Positions 7,743-17,086 of a stretch of 64,000 nt of DNA are shown in pieces (positions within the stretch are counted from its first letter, which is position 1; each line of letters starts with the position of its first letter). Source of the stretch: Occallatibacter savannae (lineage in GTDB: Bacteria > Acidobacteriota > Terriglobia > Terriglobales > Acidobacteriaceae); the NCBI RefSeq assembly GCF_003131205.1, contig NZ_QFFY01000001.1:1240001-1304000 (forward strand), given 5' to 3'. The notes under the pieces were generated by a model. It saw only the letters and a list, made by a program, of their open reading frames with translations. It searched no databases and was not told the origin of the DNA. The position numbers and the translations under genes were made by a program.

Positions 7743-10247
7743 TTACATCAGTCTCTGCGCATCCACATCCACCACAATGTTCCTTCGCGGAACGCCCGCA
7801 CCATCCGCATGCGCCAGTGCGCCCCGCAGCGCCGCATTCAGCGCCTTTCGCGAGCCCGCCTTCAGAATCAAATGGAATCGGTAGACATTCTTGATCCTTG
7901 CAATCGGCGCCGTGCATGGACCCAGAACCCGCACGCCCTCGGGCGTCGTCTTCTGAAACCAATTCCCAATCTCCGCCGACCACCCGGCAGCCTCCTCCAA
8001 TTTCTCCGACTGAATCAGCACATTAGCCAGCACGCCAAATGGTGGATAGTGCATCCACCGCCGATACTTCAGCTCGCGCTCGCCGAACGCGCCGTAGTCA
8101 TGCTTGCTCGCCGCCAGAATGGCATAGTGATCCGGATAGTACGTCTGCACGACAACACGTCCCGGCAGTTCTCCGCGGCCCGCTCGCCCTGACACCTGCG
8201 TCATCAACTGAAACACCCGCTCGGCCGCGCGAAAGTCTGGCATCGACAGAGCATGATCGCATCCGACCACTCCCACCAGCGTCACGCCGTGAATATCGTG
8301 CCCCTTCGCAATCATCTGCGTACCCACCAGCAGATTGATCTCGCCCGAATGCAATCGCGCCAGCAGATGCTCCAGATCGTGTCTCCCGCGCACCGTGTCG
8401 CGATCCATCCTTCCGATCCGCGCACCCGGAAAAATCTCCGCGAGCCGCTCCTCACCCTGCTGCGAACCCGCGCCAAGATAATACAAGTGCTCGCTCTCGC
8501 ATTCCGGACACTTCGATGGAACCGTCCGCTTGTACCCGCAGTAGTGGCACTCCAGCCGCTGCCCCGCCCTCGCAATCTGATCCTCGCCCGACGGTTTGTG
8601 ATGGGTCAGAGCGATCGCGCAATTCTGGCACTCCAGCTTCTTCCCGCACGCCCGGCAGATCACCGCAAACGAATATCCGCGGCGGTTCAGCAGAATAATC
8701 GCCTGCTCGCCGCGATCCAGTGCAGCTCGTGTCTGATCCACCAGCGACCGCGAAAACAACTGCTCCCGCCCGGTCTCCTGAAACTCGCGCCGCATGTCGA
8801 TCAGCTCGACCTCGGGCAGCGGCCGATTCTTCACGCGGTCGTTCATCTCGATGCGGGTGTACTTCCCCTGCACCGAGTTCTGCCAGCTCTCGAGCGACGG
8901 CGTCGCCGACCCAAGCACAACAACAGCGCCTTCCAGCTTCGCGCGCATCACGGCAACGTCGCGTGCGTTGTAGCGCGGCGTCTCCTCCTGCTTGTAGCTC
9001 TGATCGTGTTCTTCATCCACGAGGATCAGCCCCAGGTTCGGCGCTGGCGCAAAAATCGCCGACCGCGTTCCCACCACCACCGGAGCCTCTCCGCGATGAA
9101 TGCGTCTCCACTGCTCTGTCCGCTCCTCCGGCGTTAGCGCCGAATGCAGCAATGCCACGCGCGATCCAAATGCCGCATCCAGCAGCCCCACCATCTGCGG
9201 AGTCAGACCGATCTCCGGCACCAGCAGAATCGCCGACTGCCCTCGGTCCAGCGCTCGCTGCATCGCCTGCAGATACACCGCCGTCTTCCCCGACCCGGTT
9301 ACGCCATGCAGCAAAAACGGATGAAATTCTCCCAGCTTCGAAACAATCGAAGCCAGCGCCTCCAGTTGCGATTCGTTCAGCATCAGCGGCTGCGCAGCCC
9401 CTTCAATTCCCCCCAGCCTAAAGGCCGCTGCTCGCTCCTCGATCCGTACCAGTTCCCTCCTTACCAGCGTCTGCAGCGTCGACGAAGGCAGCTCCTTCTT
9501 GCGCAACTCCGCCAGCGGCAGCTCTCCATCTCTCGCCGCGAGTTCCGCCAGAATCGCCTGTTGCAGCTTCGTCAGTACCGGCAGCCGTGCATTCTCCACC
9601 AGCACCGCGAACCGCTCCGTCCTGCGCGCATCCCGCTCCACGGCAGAAGTCTCCCGCGCGACCCACTTCCTGCGCAGCATCAGCGCCAGCGTCTGCAAAC
9701 TCGCGCCCGTGGCCGTTCGCAGCGTCGACGCCTTTACCCGCTCTCCCGCGGACAGCCTCTGCAACACCGTCTGTTCTACGCTCTGCGCTCCTGAGCTGCT
9801 CTTGAGCTGTGTCCCATTCATCCCGCGCTTTTTGCCCGATGATTGGGAAGGACGGGTCTCATCATCTCCATCTAGGCTCTTCGCCAACGCATCCCGCCCA
9901 AGGTCCGTAATCCGGTAGTAGACAGTTCGGCGCACCTCCGCCATCAGCGGCAGCATCGTCCGGAGAACTTCGCCAAGCGGCGCGAGATAATACCCCGCAA
10001 TCCACTCCGCCAGTTGTAGCAGATTCTCTCCAAGCAGCGGCTCATCATCGATCACTGCTTCCAGAGCCTTCGCCGCAAACTCCGTGGGCTCGGCGACACC
10101 AACGGCCGTCACCACACCGATCAACCTTTCATTTCGAAAAGGAGCGATAACGCGCGCTCCACGCGCCGGCTGCTCAAACTCGGGCACCGCATAAGTGAAT
10201 GTCCGGTCCAGCGGCACCGGCAGCGCGACTTCGCAATAGGAAGGCAT
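7743..10247 (-). CDS. priA: Primosomal protein N' (PriA helicase)
   Basis: A replication-restart helicase of 834 residues. The N-terminal 3'-DNA-binding domain begins MPSYCEVALPVPLDRTFTYAV. The helicase core has Walker A (GVTGSGKTAVY) and a DEEHDQSYKQEE Walker B/aromatic loop. A zinc-binding insertion holds paired cysteines (CRACGKKLECQNC, CHYCGY, CPEC), followed by the C-terminal motifs GTQMIAKGHD and QVSGRAGRG. Start 10247 was chosen over 10328 because family members begin at this point. A linker near residues 115-165 (around SQSSGKKRGMNGTQLKSSSG) is longer than usual. The M24-like gene lies 110 nt upstream on the same strand. Confidence 0.95.
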   Translation of the reverse strand: MPSYCEVALPVPLDRTFTYAVPEFEQPARGARVIAPFRNERLIGVVTAVGVAEPTEFAAKALEAVIDDEPLLGENLLQLAEWIAGYYLAPLGEVLRTMLPLMAEVRRTVYYRITDLGRDALAKSLDGDDETRPSQSSGKKRGMNGTQLKSSSGAQSVEQTVLQRLSAGERVKASTLRTATGASLQTLALMLRRKWVARETSAVERDARRTERFAVLVENARLPVLTKLQQAILAELAARDGELPLAELRKKELPSSTLQTLVRRELVRIEERAAAFRLGGIEGAAQPLMLNESQLEALASIVSKLGEFHPFLLHGVTGSGKTAVYLQAMQRALDRGQSAILLVPEIGLTPQMVGLLDAAFGSRVALLHSALTPEERTEQWRRIHRGEAPVVVGTRSAIFAPAPNLGLILVDEEHDQSYKQEETPRYNARDVAVMRAKLEGAVVVLGSATPSLESWQNSVQGKYTRIEMNDRVKNRPLPEVELIDMRREFQETGREQLFSRSLVDQTRAALDRGEQAIILLNRRGYSFAVICRACGKKLECQNCAIALTHHKPSGEDQIARAGQRLECHYCGYKRTVPSKCPECESEHLYYLGAGSQQGEERLAEIFPGARIGRMDRDTVRGRHDLEHLLARLHSGEINLLVGTQMIAKGHDIHGVTLVGVVGCDHALSMPDFRAAERVFQLMTQVSGRAGRGELPGRVVVQTYYPDHYAILAASKHDYGAFGERELKYRRWMHYPPFGVLANVLIQSEKLEEAAGWSAEIGNWFQKTTPEGVRVLGPCTAPIARIKNVYRFHLILKAGSRKALNAALRGALAHADGAGVPRRNIVVDVDAQRLM

Positions 10248-10357
10248 CGGGAGCAACTTCCAGTTTAGCGACACAGGCTGCTGAATCCTGTGCGTAAGCT
10301 GGGACGCAAACTCCCGGCTCTTTCCCACGCTAGGTCATAGGAAACTCGACCACTGCG

Positions 10358-11512
10358 TCACCGCTCCAGCACTCCCGCCGCCGGATATACCTTCCCATTC
10401 ACCTCAGCCTCAATCACCGGCAATTCCGTCGTCGCCGTCAGCCACTCAATCTTCCCATCCCGCAGAATCACCGTATCCTCCGCCTTTCCGCCGCGGATAC
10501 TCGGATTCCACGCAAACGCCTGTTTGTCCACCACCGTCTCTTTTCCGTTCGGCGTGGCCACCCACTCGCGTTCCCCATATCCCGTCGGCCCACCCTGGTG
10601 ATGAAAGCACTCCTCACCCGGGAACCCCTCCGCCGCATACGCCGCCTGTGCCACCTTGAACAGGTCCCGTGAAGTCGCGCCGACCCTGGTCGCATCCAGC
10701 AGAGCCGCATTCACCTGCGCCGCCGACTTGAACCTCTCCTGCAGCTCTGCCGGCACCGCGCCGAAATGCAAAAAGCGCGTGATCGAGATGGCCAATCCCC
10801 ACTTGCGCGTGCACAGATTCAGCATCGCATACTTGTCGAGCTTCGCTCCCCGCGCCACCGCATGTTTGTACTTGTAGATCCGATCATCCACCGCATACAG
10901 ATACACCGAAGGCAGAATGCCGCGCTTCAACAGATTCGCCGCCGTAATCGCCTCCAGGTCGTACTCGCTCATGCCACGCTCTACCTGTTTCAGCGATTCC
11001 ACCGTAGCCGCTGCCGTATTGGCACCCAGACACCGGTACCGCGCAATCTCGCTCTCGCTCAACGACGCCCGCAGCGGATGAAGGTCCACCGCAATTGTCC
11101 CAGGCACCGGTGTGTCGCAACCCAGCGGGCCGCCCGCCAGCTTCGCAGCGGTCGCCGCCGTATCATCCGCGAACCATGGAAACAGGACCGGCTCAAAATC
11201 CAGTGCCCCAAATTCTTCATCCTGCAGCCGTGGCGCCTCGTTCTCCGTAGTGAAGTAGTACCGCTTCCCTTCCGCTGTAATGAGCAGCGACGCCACCCCG
11301 GTCTCACTCGGCGTCAGCACGCGCACTTCCACTGCTCCGCCCGTCACCCACGCGACGTTCTCATTCCGCCGGATCAGAACCCCGCTCAAGCTCTCGCGCC
11401 GTAACCATTCAACAAGCCGTGCCTGCTTCTCTTCCAACTCCGCATTCCACGCGGCCTCAGCGACAATGGTCTCGCCGCCCACCACTAGCGCCTTCCCAAT
11501 CCTCTTCGCCAT
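10358..11512 (-). CDS. M24-like (creatinase/prolidase fold) protein lacking metal ligands
   Basis: The 384-residue protein has a creatinase-type N-terminal domain (LIRRNENVAWVTGG at about 47) and a C-terminal pita-bread domain. In M24 peptidases the strands that carry the two metal-binding aspartates read roughly DxGxxxxGYxSDxTR. Here the segment is LNLCTRKWGLAISITRF, with neither aspartate. The histidine region HHQGGPTGYGEREW remains, a signature I recall from a non-classical M24 subgroup. It is probably not a metallopeptidase; like creatinase it may act on a small molecule. Start 11512 (ATG, GGAAGG upstream) is preferred to a TTG at 11530. It is downstream of the FucI-like gene and probably the last gene of that operon. 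Confidence 0.75.
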   Translation of the reverse strand: MAKRIGKALVVGGETIVAEAAWNAELEEKQARLVEWLRRESLSGVLIRRNENVAWVTGGAVEVRVLTPSETGVASLLITAEGKRYYFTTENEAPRLQDEEFGALDFEPVLFPWFADDTAATAAKLAGGPLGCDTPVPGTIAVDLHPLRASLSESEIARYRCLGANTAAATVESLKQVERGMSEYDLEAITAANLLKRGILPSVYLYAVDDRIYKYKHAVARGAKLDKYAMLNLCTRKWGLAISITRFLHFGAVPAELQERFKSAAQVNAALLDATRVGATSRDLFKVAQAAYAAEGFPGEECFHHQGGPTGYGEREWVATPNGKETVVDKQAFAWNPSIRGGKAEDTVILRDGKIEWLTATTELPVIEAEVNGKVYPAAGVLER

Positions 11513-11611
11513 CTCACCCACCTTCCCCAAACAAACTCAAGGGACCAGACCAGCTACTCCTGCGCAGCCACGCCCCGGTCCCTCGTCACCTTGTTCTTTC
11601 GTTCCCTGCTT

Positions 11612-13030
11612 CTATTCTCCTGGGTGGTAATAGCTCTCCCATCCCAGATACCGCGCCGCCTCGTGGATCGACCTCGAAACGTCGCTGAAGTTCGCCGCCA
11701 CGTGATGCTCGAATCCCTCGCGGCAGATATGCTTCAGCAGCTTCTGCAGTTGCGGAATCTCCGCCACCCCCGCGCCGCCAAAGGTCTCCAGCGGATCCTC
11801 CGTGAACCGCCCCGCGCCCGTATAGCCGCGCACGATCCCGCGCCGGTCGTCCGTCGAGTAGCGCGCATAGCTCATCACGCCCGGCTTCACGCGACCGACG
11901 CATGTGCCAAACGTATTCAGTTTGCCCACCGTGCCCGCAATGATTTCCTGGTAGTCCATCTTCACGTCCTGGAAGAAATGCTTGGGCAGGTTCGAGCAGT
12001 GGAAGCATACGCACTTGTTCGGATCGCTTCCGTAATTGTTGTTCCAGTCCAGCAGCGCAGAAGGCGTCTGGCTCGCCAGCGTCAGCATGTACATGCTCAG
12101 CGTACCCGGCACATCTACTTCGCACGCCGACGGAATCAGCTCATTCGACATCATGCTCATCACAGTGCATGGCACCACGCCGAAATATTCTTCCATCGAC
12201 GTCCAGCACTGCACCGCGCTGATCGTCACCGGAGCCGTCTTCATCCAGTTCTCGATCACCGCTCCCAGCTTCGCCATCTTCAGCAGCGCATCATCCGGAA
12301 TCCCCTGCGTCGTCACATACTTCTTGATCGCCGACAGCTTCGCCTGCGCCGCATCATCGTTGTCCTTCATCCGGTTGATGCGCCCGAAGATCTCCGACAG
12401 ATCGATCGTCTCGATCGTGATCCCGCTCGTCTCGAAAATGCGCTCTGAATAACGAACCGTATTGAACGCCGTCGGCCTCGCGCCAATCGCGCCGATGCGC
12501 AGGTTCTTCAGCCCCTTCACAATGCGGCAGACCGCAGAGAACCACTCAAGATCCGCCTTGAACTCCGCCGAGTTCACCGCCTCCGTGTGCAGCGTCGTCA
12601 GCGAGTACTCAATCTCGTACTGCATCATGTTGTTGCAGCACGACATCTTTCCGCAGAAGCTGTCGCGACGAGTCGCAATCGTCATCGCGTCCGACCGGTC
12701 GGGCGTAGCCTGCACCAGAACTGGAACCTTCAGCCCCGACAAGCGAATCGCATCCACAATCCCGCGCTCTTCGCCGAAGTTTGGCAGCGTTACGATAATG
12801 CCGTCAATCTCATCCGCGTGCTTCTTGAAAAGCTCCGCGCAATGCTGCGCCTCGGTGTAGGTCTCCACCGCTCCGTACTTCGACTGCTCGGGCCCCAGCA
12901 CAATCGCCGTTGCTCCCACGCCCTGAAGCACCGACAGAATCTCTTCCCGCCCCGTCTTCGCCAGATGGTCCGGAAAAAATCCGCGATTCCCTACAATTAC
13001 GCCAAACGTCATCTTTCTTTCTGCTGCCAT
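11612..13030 (-). CDS. L-fucose/L-arabinose isomerase-family protein
   Basis: A putative metal-dependent sugar aldose-ketose isomerase of 472 residues, probably cytoplasmic. The N-terminal half has the FucI/AraA-like alternating fold (ADEIDGIIVTLPNFGEE, LKVPVLVQATPDRSD). The C-terminal half carries the usual catalytic neighbourhood: VPCTVMSMMSNELIPSACEVD with the metal-type glutamate, CFHCSNLP, and a late FEHHVAANFSD histidine block. It is not close enough to classical FucI or AraA to name the substrate. Start 13030 follows AAGGAG at good spacing. It lies within a same-strand run: symporter, two-helix protein, this gene, M24-like protein. Confidence 0.82.
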   Translation of the reverse strand: MAAERKMTFGVIVGNRGFFPDHLAKTGREEILSVLQGVGATAIVLGPEQSKYGAVETYTEAQHCAELFKKHADEIDGIIVTLPNFGEERGIVDAIRLSGLKVPVLVQATPDRSDAMTIATRRDSFCGKMSCCNNMMQYEIEYSLTTLHTEAVNSAEFKADLEWFSAVCRIVKGLKNLRIGAIGARPTAFNTVRYSERIFETSGITIETIDLSEIFGRINRMKDNDDAAQAKLSAIKKYVTTQGIPDDALLKMAKLGAVIENWMKTAPVTISAVQCWTSMEEYFGVVPCTVMSMMSNELIPSACEVDVPGTLSMYMLTLASQTPSALLDWNNNYGSDPNKCVCFHCSNLPKHFFQDVKMDYQEIIAGTVGKLNTFGTCVGRVKPGVMSYARYSTDDRRGIVRGYTGAGRFTEDPLETFGGAGVAEIPQLQKLLKHICREGFEHHVAANFSDVSRSIHEAARYLGWESYYHPGE

Positions 13031-13063
13031 CTTTCAAGCTCCTTGTAATGCCGCATTAACTGA

Positions 13064-13282
13064 TTAACCGTTGCGGCCCGGGCGAAAGCGAATACCGTAA
13101 AAAAGGCCGAGTATCAACATCCCGCCGCCCCACCACACTGGAGCATGCAGGTTTGCCAGCACCACGTTTGCCACGTGTCCCGTCGCCAATTCGTACAGGC
13201 CGTAGCAGAAGATCATCGCTCCATATACCGTGAGCAGAATCCCGATAAAGAACCAGATCGAACTGTGTCCTGATGTGCTCAT
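13064..13282 (-). CDS. Small two-helix membrane protein
   Basis: A 72-residue protein with two hydrophobic segments, WFFIGILLTVYGAMIFCYGLY (about 10-30) and APVWWGGGMLILGLFYGIRF (about 47-66), ending in a basic tail. It matches no family I can name. It starts 9 nt behind the symporter with its own GGGAG site and ends 33 nt before the FucI-like gene, so it is almost certainly co-transcribed. It could be an accessory subunit of the symporter. Confidence 0.75.
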   Translation of the reverse strand: MSTSGHSSIWFFIGILLTVYGAMIFCYGLYELATGHVANVVLANLHAPVWWGGGMLILGLFYGIRFRPGRNG

Positions 13283-13291
13283 CTCGTCTCC

Positions 13292-15079
13292 CTACCAGAA
13301 ATAGATATTCAGCGCGCAGAACATTACGGTTGCAACCGCCGTCCAGAACCACTCGTTCTTATAGATCGGTACGGGCTCTTCCTCAGGAATCTTTGTAGCT
13401 CCATAAACGAGTCCTTCGAGTTCTGCAGCGGGCTTAGGCTTGGTCGCCATGCTCACAACCACGTTCACCAGGATGGCGACGATGACCGACCACAGAGCGC
13501 GATACATGTTCTCCGCCATATCCTTCGCATCCGGCGAAAGCGCCACGTACCGCAGGGCATGCGGATCAGCCTTCACCCACGCCCACAGGCCAACCGACGT
13601 CAGAGTTCCCAGCAGCAATCCCCAGAAGCCGCCCGCCTTCGTCGCCCGCGTCCAGAACATTCCCACCAGCACCACGCCCAACAGCGGCGAGATAAAGAAG
13701 CTGAAGAGCGCCTGCACGTAATCCATGATTCCCGCTGCGCTCATCACCAGGTACGCAGTCCCGATCGAAACCACGACACCCAGAATCGTCGCCCAGCGAC
13801 CCACGGTCACTAGGTGCTGATCGCTCGCATCTTTCTTGATCAGCGGCTGATAGATGTCGTAAGTCCACACCGCCGAAAAGGCGCTGACATTCCCCGCCAT
13901 GCCGCTCATAAAGCCCGCGATCAGCGCCGTGATTCCCAACCCCAGCAATCCCGGAGACATGTACCGCACCATCATCAGCGGCAGCACCTCGTTGTAGCTG
14001 TGCAGCCCTGAGCCCTCCGTTGCCAGGTTCTGCGGAACCAGGTGCATCAGCGTGCCGTTCGGATTCTGCAGCACCACCAGCCCCAGCAATCCCGGGAGAA
14101 TAACGATGAACGGCACCGCCATCTTGAAGAACGATCCAATAATCGGAGCCATCCGCGCCGACCGCAGGTTGTGCGCCGCCAGCACGCGCTGCACGACCAG
14201 AAAGTCGGTCGTCCAATACCCAAAACTGATTGCGAAACCGAGCCCGAACACGATGCCCGTCCAGTGGATTCCCATCGGGTTATCGGTGAAGTGCCCCATG
14301 CTGCGCCACATGTGCGTGTAGTCGCCCTGCCCAATTGCGCCCGAAGCAATGTTCTGTGCCAGCCGCGCCTTGAAGCCGTTCCAGCCGCCCGTCTCCACCA
14401 TGCCCAGGATCGGAACCAGCAGCGCACCGCCCCAGATCAGCATGAACTGCAGCACTTCATTGAAGATTGCCGACCGCAATCCTCCCAGCGCCACATACGC
14501 GGCAACCGCGAGGGACGAAACTATGATCGAGAAGTTCAGGTCCCACCCGAGCACCACCTTCATCACCTCGGCCATCGCGAACATGTTCACGCCGCTCATC
14601 AGCACCGTCATAAACGCGAACGAGATCGCCGAGACCACGCTCGCGCCCTGCCCATACCGTAGCTTCAGGTATCCCGGCACAGAGTGCGTCTTGCACACGT
14701 AGTAGAACGGCATCATCACCATGCCGAGAAACAGCATCGCCGGGATTGCGCCGATCCAGTACCAGTGCGCCGCAAGAATGCCGTACTGATAGGCCGATCC
14801 AGCCCAGCCCATCAATTCCAGCGACCCCAGGTTCGCGGAGACAAAGCTCAACCCCGCAATCCACGCCGTCATCTCGCGGCCGGCCATGAAGAACTCTTCG
14901 CTCGTGCTGGCCTGGCCCTTAAGGTAGAAGCCGATCCAGATCACCATGGCGAAGTAGATCACGATCACGGCGATATCAAGCGCACCCAGTCGCGCCAGCG
15001 GAGAAGCCGCCATTGCGAGATGCGAGTGCGCATTAATTAGGGGAAGAGACATACCGTTTGCTGCAACCAATCCGAACAT
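13292..15079 (-). CDS. Sodium:solute symporter (SSS family)
   Basis: An inner-membrane Na+-coupled transporter of 595 residues with about 14 hydrophobic helices. Family markers include the first helix block LDIAVIVIYFAMVIWIGFYL, the following EEFFMAGREMTAWIAGLSFVS, and ALIAGFMSGMAGNVSAFSAV near the Na2-site helix. The overall pattern is closer to sugar-type (SglT-like) than proline-type members. With the FucI-like isomerase in the same operon, a monosaccharide is the likely substrate. The start at 15079 has AGGTGAGGG just upstream; an internal ATG at 15052 is possible. Confidence 0.9.
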   Translation of the reverse strand: MFGLVAANGMSLPLINAHSHLAMAASPLARLGALDIAVIVIYFAMVIWIGFYLKGQASTSEEFFMAGREMTAWIAGLSFVSANLGSLELMGWAGSAYQYGILAAHWYWIGAIPAMLFLGMVMMPFYYVCKTHSVPGYLKLRYGQGASVVSAISFAFMTVLMSGVNMFAMAEVMKVVLGWDLNFSIIVSSLAVAAYVALGGLRSAIFNEVLQFMLIWGGALLVPILGMVETGGWNGFKARLAQNIASGAIGQGDYTHMWRSMGHFTDNPMGIHWTGIVFGLGFAISFGYWTTDFLVVQRVLAAHNLRSARMAPIIGSFFKMAVPFIVILPGLLGLVVLQNPNGTLMHLVPQNLATEGSGLHSYNEVLPLMMVRYMSPGLLGLGITALIAGFMSGMAGNVSAFSAVWTYDIYQPLIKKDASDQHLVTVGRWATILGVVVSIGTAYLVMSAAGIMDYVQALFSFFISPLLGVVLVGMFWTRATKAGGFWGLLLGTLTSVGLWAWVKADPHALRYVALSPDAKDMAENMYRALWSVIVAILVNVVVSMATKPKPAAELEGLVYGATKIPEEEPVPIYKNEWFWTAVATVMFCALNIYFW

Positions 15080-15518
15080 TCCCTCACCTGAATGTCATCA
15101 TTAAAATCAAAAACGCCGTTACCTCTCGCGCGCAAGCTAAATGGCTTTAGTTGAGGCTTGCCGACCCAATCTCGAAGCTGACATGGTCTCTCGTTGCACA
15201 CTCTTGTTTATTCGCGCCGAACCTGACCCACTTTTCCGGGATACGTTTTCTCGACGGAGTCTAACACAGCCGGGTATCCGCGCAATAGGAGACCCGCCCT
15301 TCCCATCCGCACCCTCCAACGGACTGCTCTGATCGCCCCTTCCCGATCCGCATTTATCTCCCGCAAGTGCATTTCTTCCTTGTTTCTTTATGCATGCCAG
15401 CGCTACCTTCAGTTATGGGATCCTTCCCCTTCCCAATTACTTGCGTATTCCGTCTCGCGTCACCTCGCCGCGCTCGGCTTTCTGTCCCATTCCAATTCCA
15501 ACCAAAGGAGTCCTGCCG
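15080..15518. other. Divergent promoter region, sugar operon / aminotransferase
   Basis: A 439-nt gap between the symporter operon (leftward) and the Tat-aminotransferase gene (rightward). It must contain both promoters. No convincing gene, terminator or operator palindrome was recognised. Confidence 0.4.
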
Positions 15519-16736
15519 ATGTACCCGACCGTCGACCCTATAACTCCGACTGGAATCTCCCGCCGCAACTTCTTCCGCTTCGCCGCCGGAGCCTCCGCGC
15601 TGGCCAGCCTGCCCATCCTCACTGAAGCACACCTCGCCTACGCCGACCGCCCCAAATTCGCCGACCCCAACAAGGGCATCCACATCGACGCCAACGAGAA
15701 CCCCATGGGCCCCTCCGAAGCGGCGCGCAAGGCAATCCTCGACATCACTCCCCGCGGCGGCCGCTACCTCTTCACCGGCGAAGAAGAACTTTCCGAGATC
15801 TTCGCCAAGCAGGAAGGCCTCAGCGTTGATTCAGTCGCACCCTACGCCGGCTCGAGCGAACCCCTTCATTACACCGTGCTCTCCTTCACCAGCAAGGACC
15901 GCCCTCTCGTCGTCGCCGATCCCGGATACGAAGCACCTATGTGGGCCGCCCAGGTCAGCGGAGCTCCGATTCTGAAAGTTCCTCTCGCCGATCCCACGGG
16001 CGAAGCGCGTCACGACATCAAGGCGATGCTCGCCGCGTCTACCAACCCCGGCGTCATCTACATCTGCAACCCTAACAACCCTACGGGCACCTGCACCCCG
16101 CGCTCTGACATCGAGTACGCCGTCGCGAATGCTCCCAAAGACACCGTCATCCTCATCGACGAGGCCTACATCCACCTCTGCGATGCACCGCGATCCCTCG
16201 ACTTCGTGAAGGAAGGCAAGAACGTTATCGTTCTCCGCACCTTCTCCAAGCTCTACGGAATGGCCGGCATTCGCATGGGCTTCGCCGTCGGTCGCCCCGA
16301 TCTGCTCAAAAAGATCTCGAGCTTCGGCGGAATGAATGCCCTTCCCGTCACCGCGGTCGCCGCCGCCAAGGCTAGCCTGCTCGACGCCGATCTCGTGCCC
16401 ACGCGCAAAAAGATCATCGCCGACACCCGTGCCGAAACATTGGCATGGCTCAAGAAAGAGGGCTATGCCTGCACGCCGTCAGAGAGCAACTGCTTCATGC
16501 TCGATGTCCGCAAGCCCGGCAAAGAGGTGCAAGCCGCGCTCGCCGCCAGAGATATGTATGTCGGCCGCATCTGGCCCGCATGGCCCAACAGCCTTCGCAT
16601 CACAGTCGGTACGCCGCAGGAAATGGCAGCCTTCCGCAAGGACTTCACCGCGGTGATGAACAGCAACACCGCCGCCTTCGTCGCCCCCAAGCTGCCGAAG
16701 CGCCTGCAGGACCACCCGCACACTCACCTCTCCTGA
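15519..16736 (+). CDS. Tat-exported HisC-like aminotransferase
   Basis: A class I/II PLP aminotransferase of 405 residues related to histidinol-phosphate aminotransferase. It carries a twin-arginine signal at the N-terminus (GISRRNFFRFAAGASALAS), so it should be exported folded to the periplasm, which is unusual for HisC-type enzymes. Fold markers are HIDANENPMGPSE, the YICNPNNPTGT block, the aspartate/tyrosine pair in LIDEAYIHL and the PLP lysine in RTFSKLYGMAGIRMGFA. Start 15519 follows AAAGGAG; the upstream in-frame ATG at 15390 would bury the Tat signal. The substrate is unknown, and a housekeeping histidine role is unlikely given the signal. Confidence 0.88.
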   Translation: MYPTVDPITPTGISRRNFFRFAAGASALASLPILTEAHLAYADRPKFADPNKGIHIDANENPMGPSEAARKAILDITPRGGRYLFTGEEELSEIFAKQEGLSVDSVAPYAGSSEPLHYTVLSFTSKDRPLVVADPGYEAPMWAAQVSGAPILKVPLADPTGEARHDIKAMLAASTNPGVIYICNPNNPTGTCTPRSDIEYAVANAPKDTVILIDEAYIHLCDAPRSLDFVKEGKNVIVLRTFSKLYGMAGIRMGFAVGRPDLLKKISSFGGMNALPVTAVAAAKASLLDADLVPTRKKIIADTRAETLAWLKKEGYACTPSESNCFMLDVRKPGKEVQAALAARDMYVGRIWPAWPNSLRITVGTPQEMAAFRKDFTAVMNSNTAAFVAPKLPKRLQDHPHTHLS

Positions 16737-16756
16737 CAAAAAACGACCTCTCAACC

Positions 16757-16790
16757 AAAAGCCCCGTCCTCGCGACGGGGCTTCTCTGTT
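16757..16790. terminator. Bidirectional terminator
   Basis: GCCCCGTC (16761-16768) pairs perfectly with GACGGGGC (16774-16781). T-rich sequence follows on the plus strand (TTCTCTGTTTG) and AAAA precedes it, giving TTTT on the minus strand. It can end both the aminotransferase gene and the convergent TonB-family gene. Confidence 0.85.
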
Positions 16791-16825
16791 TGCTTTAAAG
16801 CGGCTGGCCGCGTCCAGCAAAAATC

Positions 16826-17086
16826 TCAATAAAGACTGTCGTATCCGATCGTGACGTAGATATCGGCGACGACCGGCTCCGCTCCACATCTGGCGGGCTC
16901 GAATCTCCACTTTTTGAGCGCCGCTAGAATGGCTGCATTTTGTGCGGGTCCGACGCTTCCGACAATCTCCGCATTGCTGACCGCGCCAACGGTGTTAACC
17001 GTCACCTGAGCGTTCGTTTCTACCCTCCCATGCCGAGAGTGATCAGGCGGTGGGACTGGCTGATCCAGAATCTTCGGTCTCGTCAT
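16826..17086 (-). CDS. TonB C-terminal domain fragment
   Basis: An 86-residue frame that encodes the TonB-like C-terminal domain: TVNTVGAVSNAEIVGSVGP, AAILAALKKWRFEPARCG and VVADIYVTIGYDSLY. Its ATG overlaps the stop of the upstream frame (ATGA). On its own it has no membrane anchor, so it is most likely the broken end of the split gene rather than an independent protein. Confidence 0.6.
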   Translation of the reverse strand: MTRPKILDQPVPPPDHSRHGRVETNAQVTVNTVGAVSNAEIVGSVGPAQNAAILAALKKWRFEPARCGAEPVVADIYVTIGYDSLY

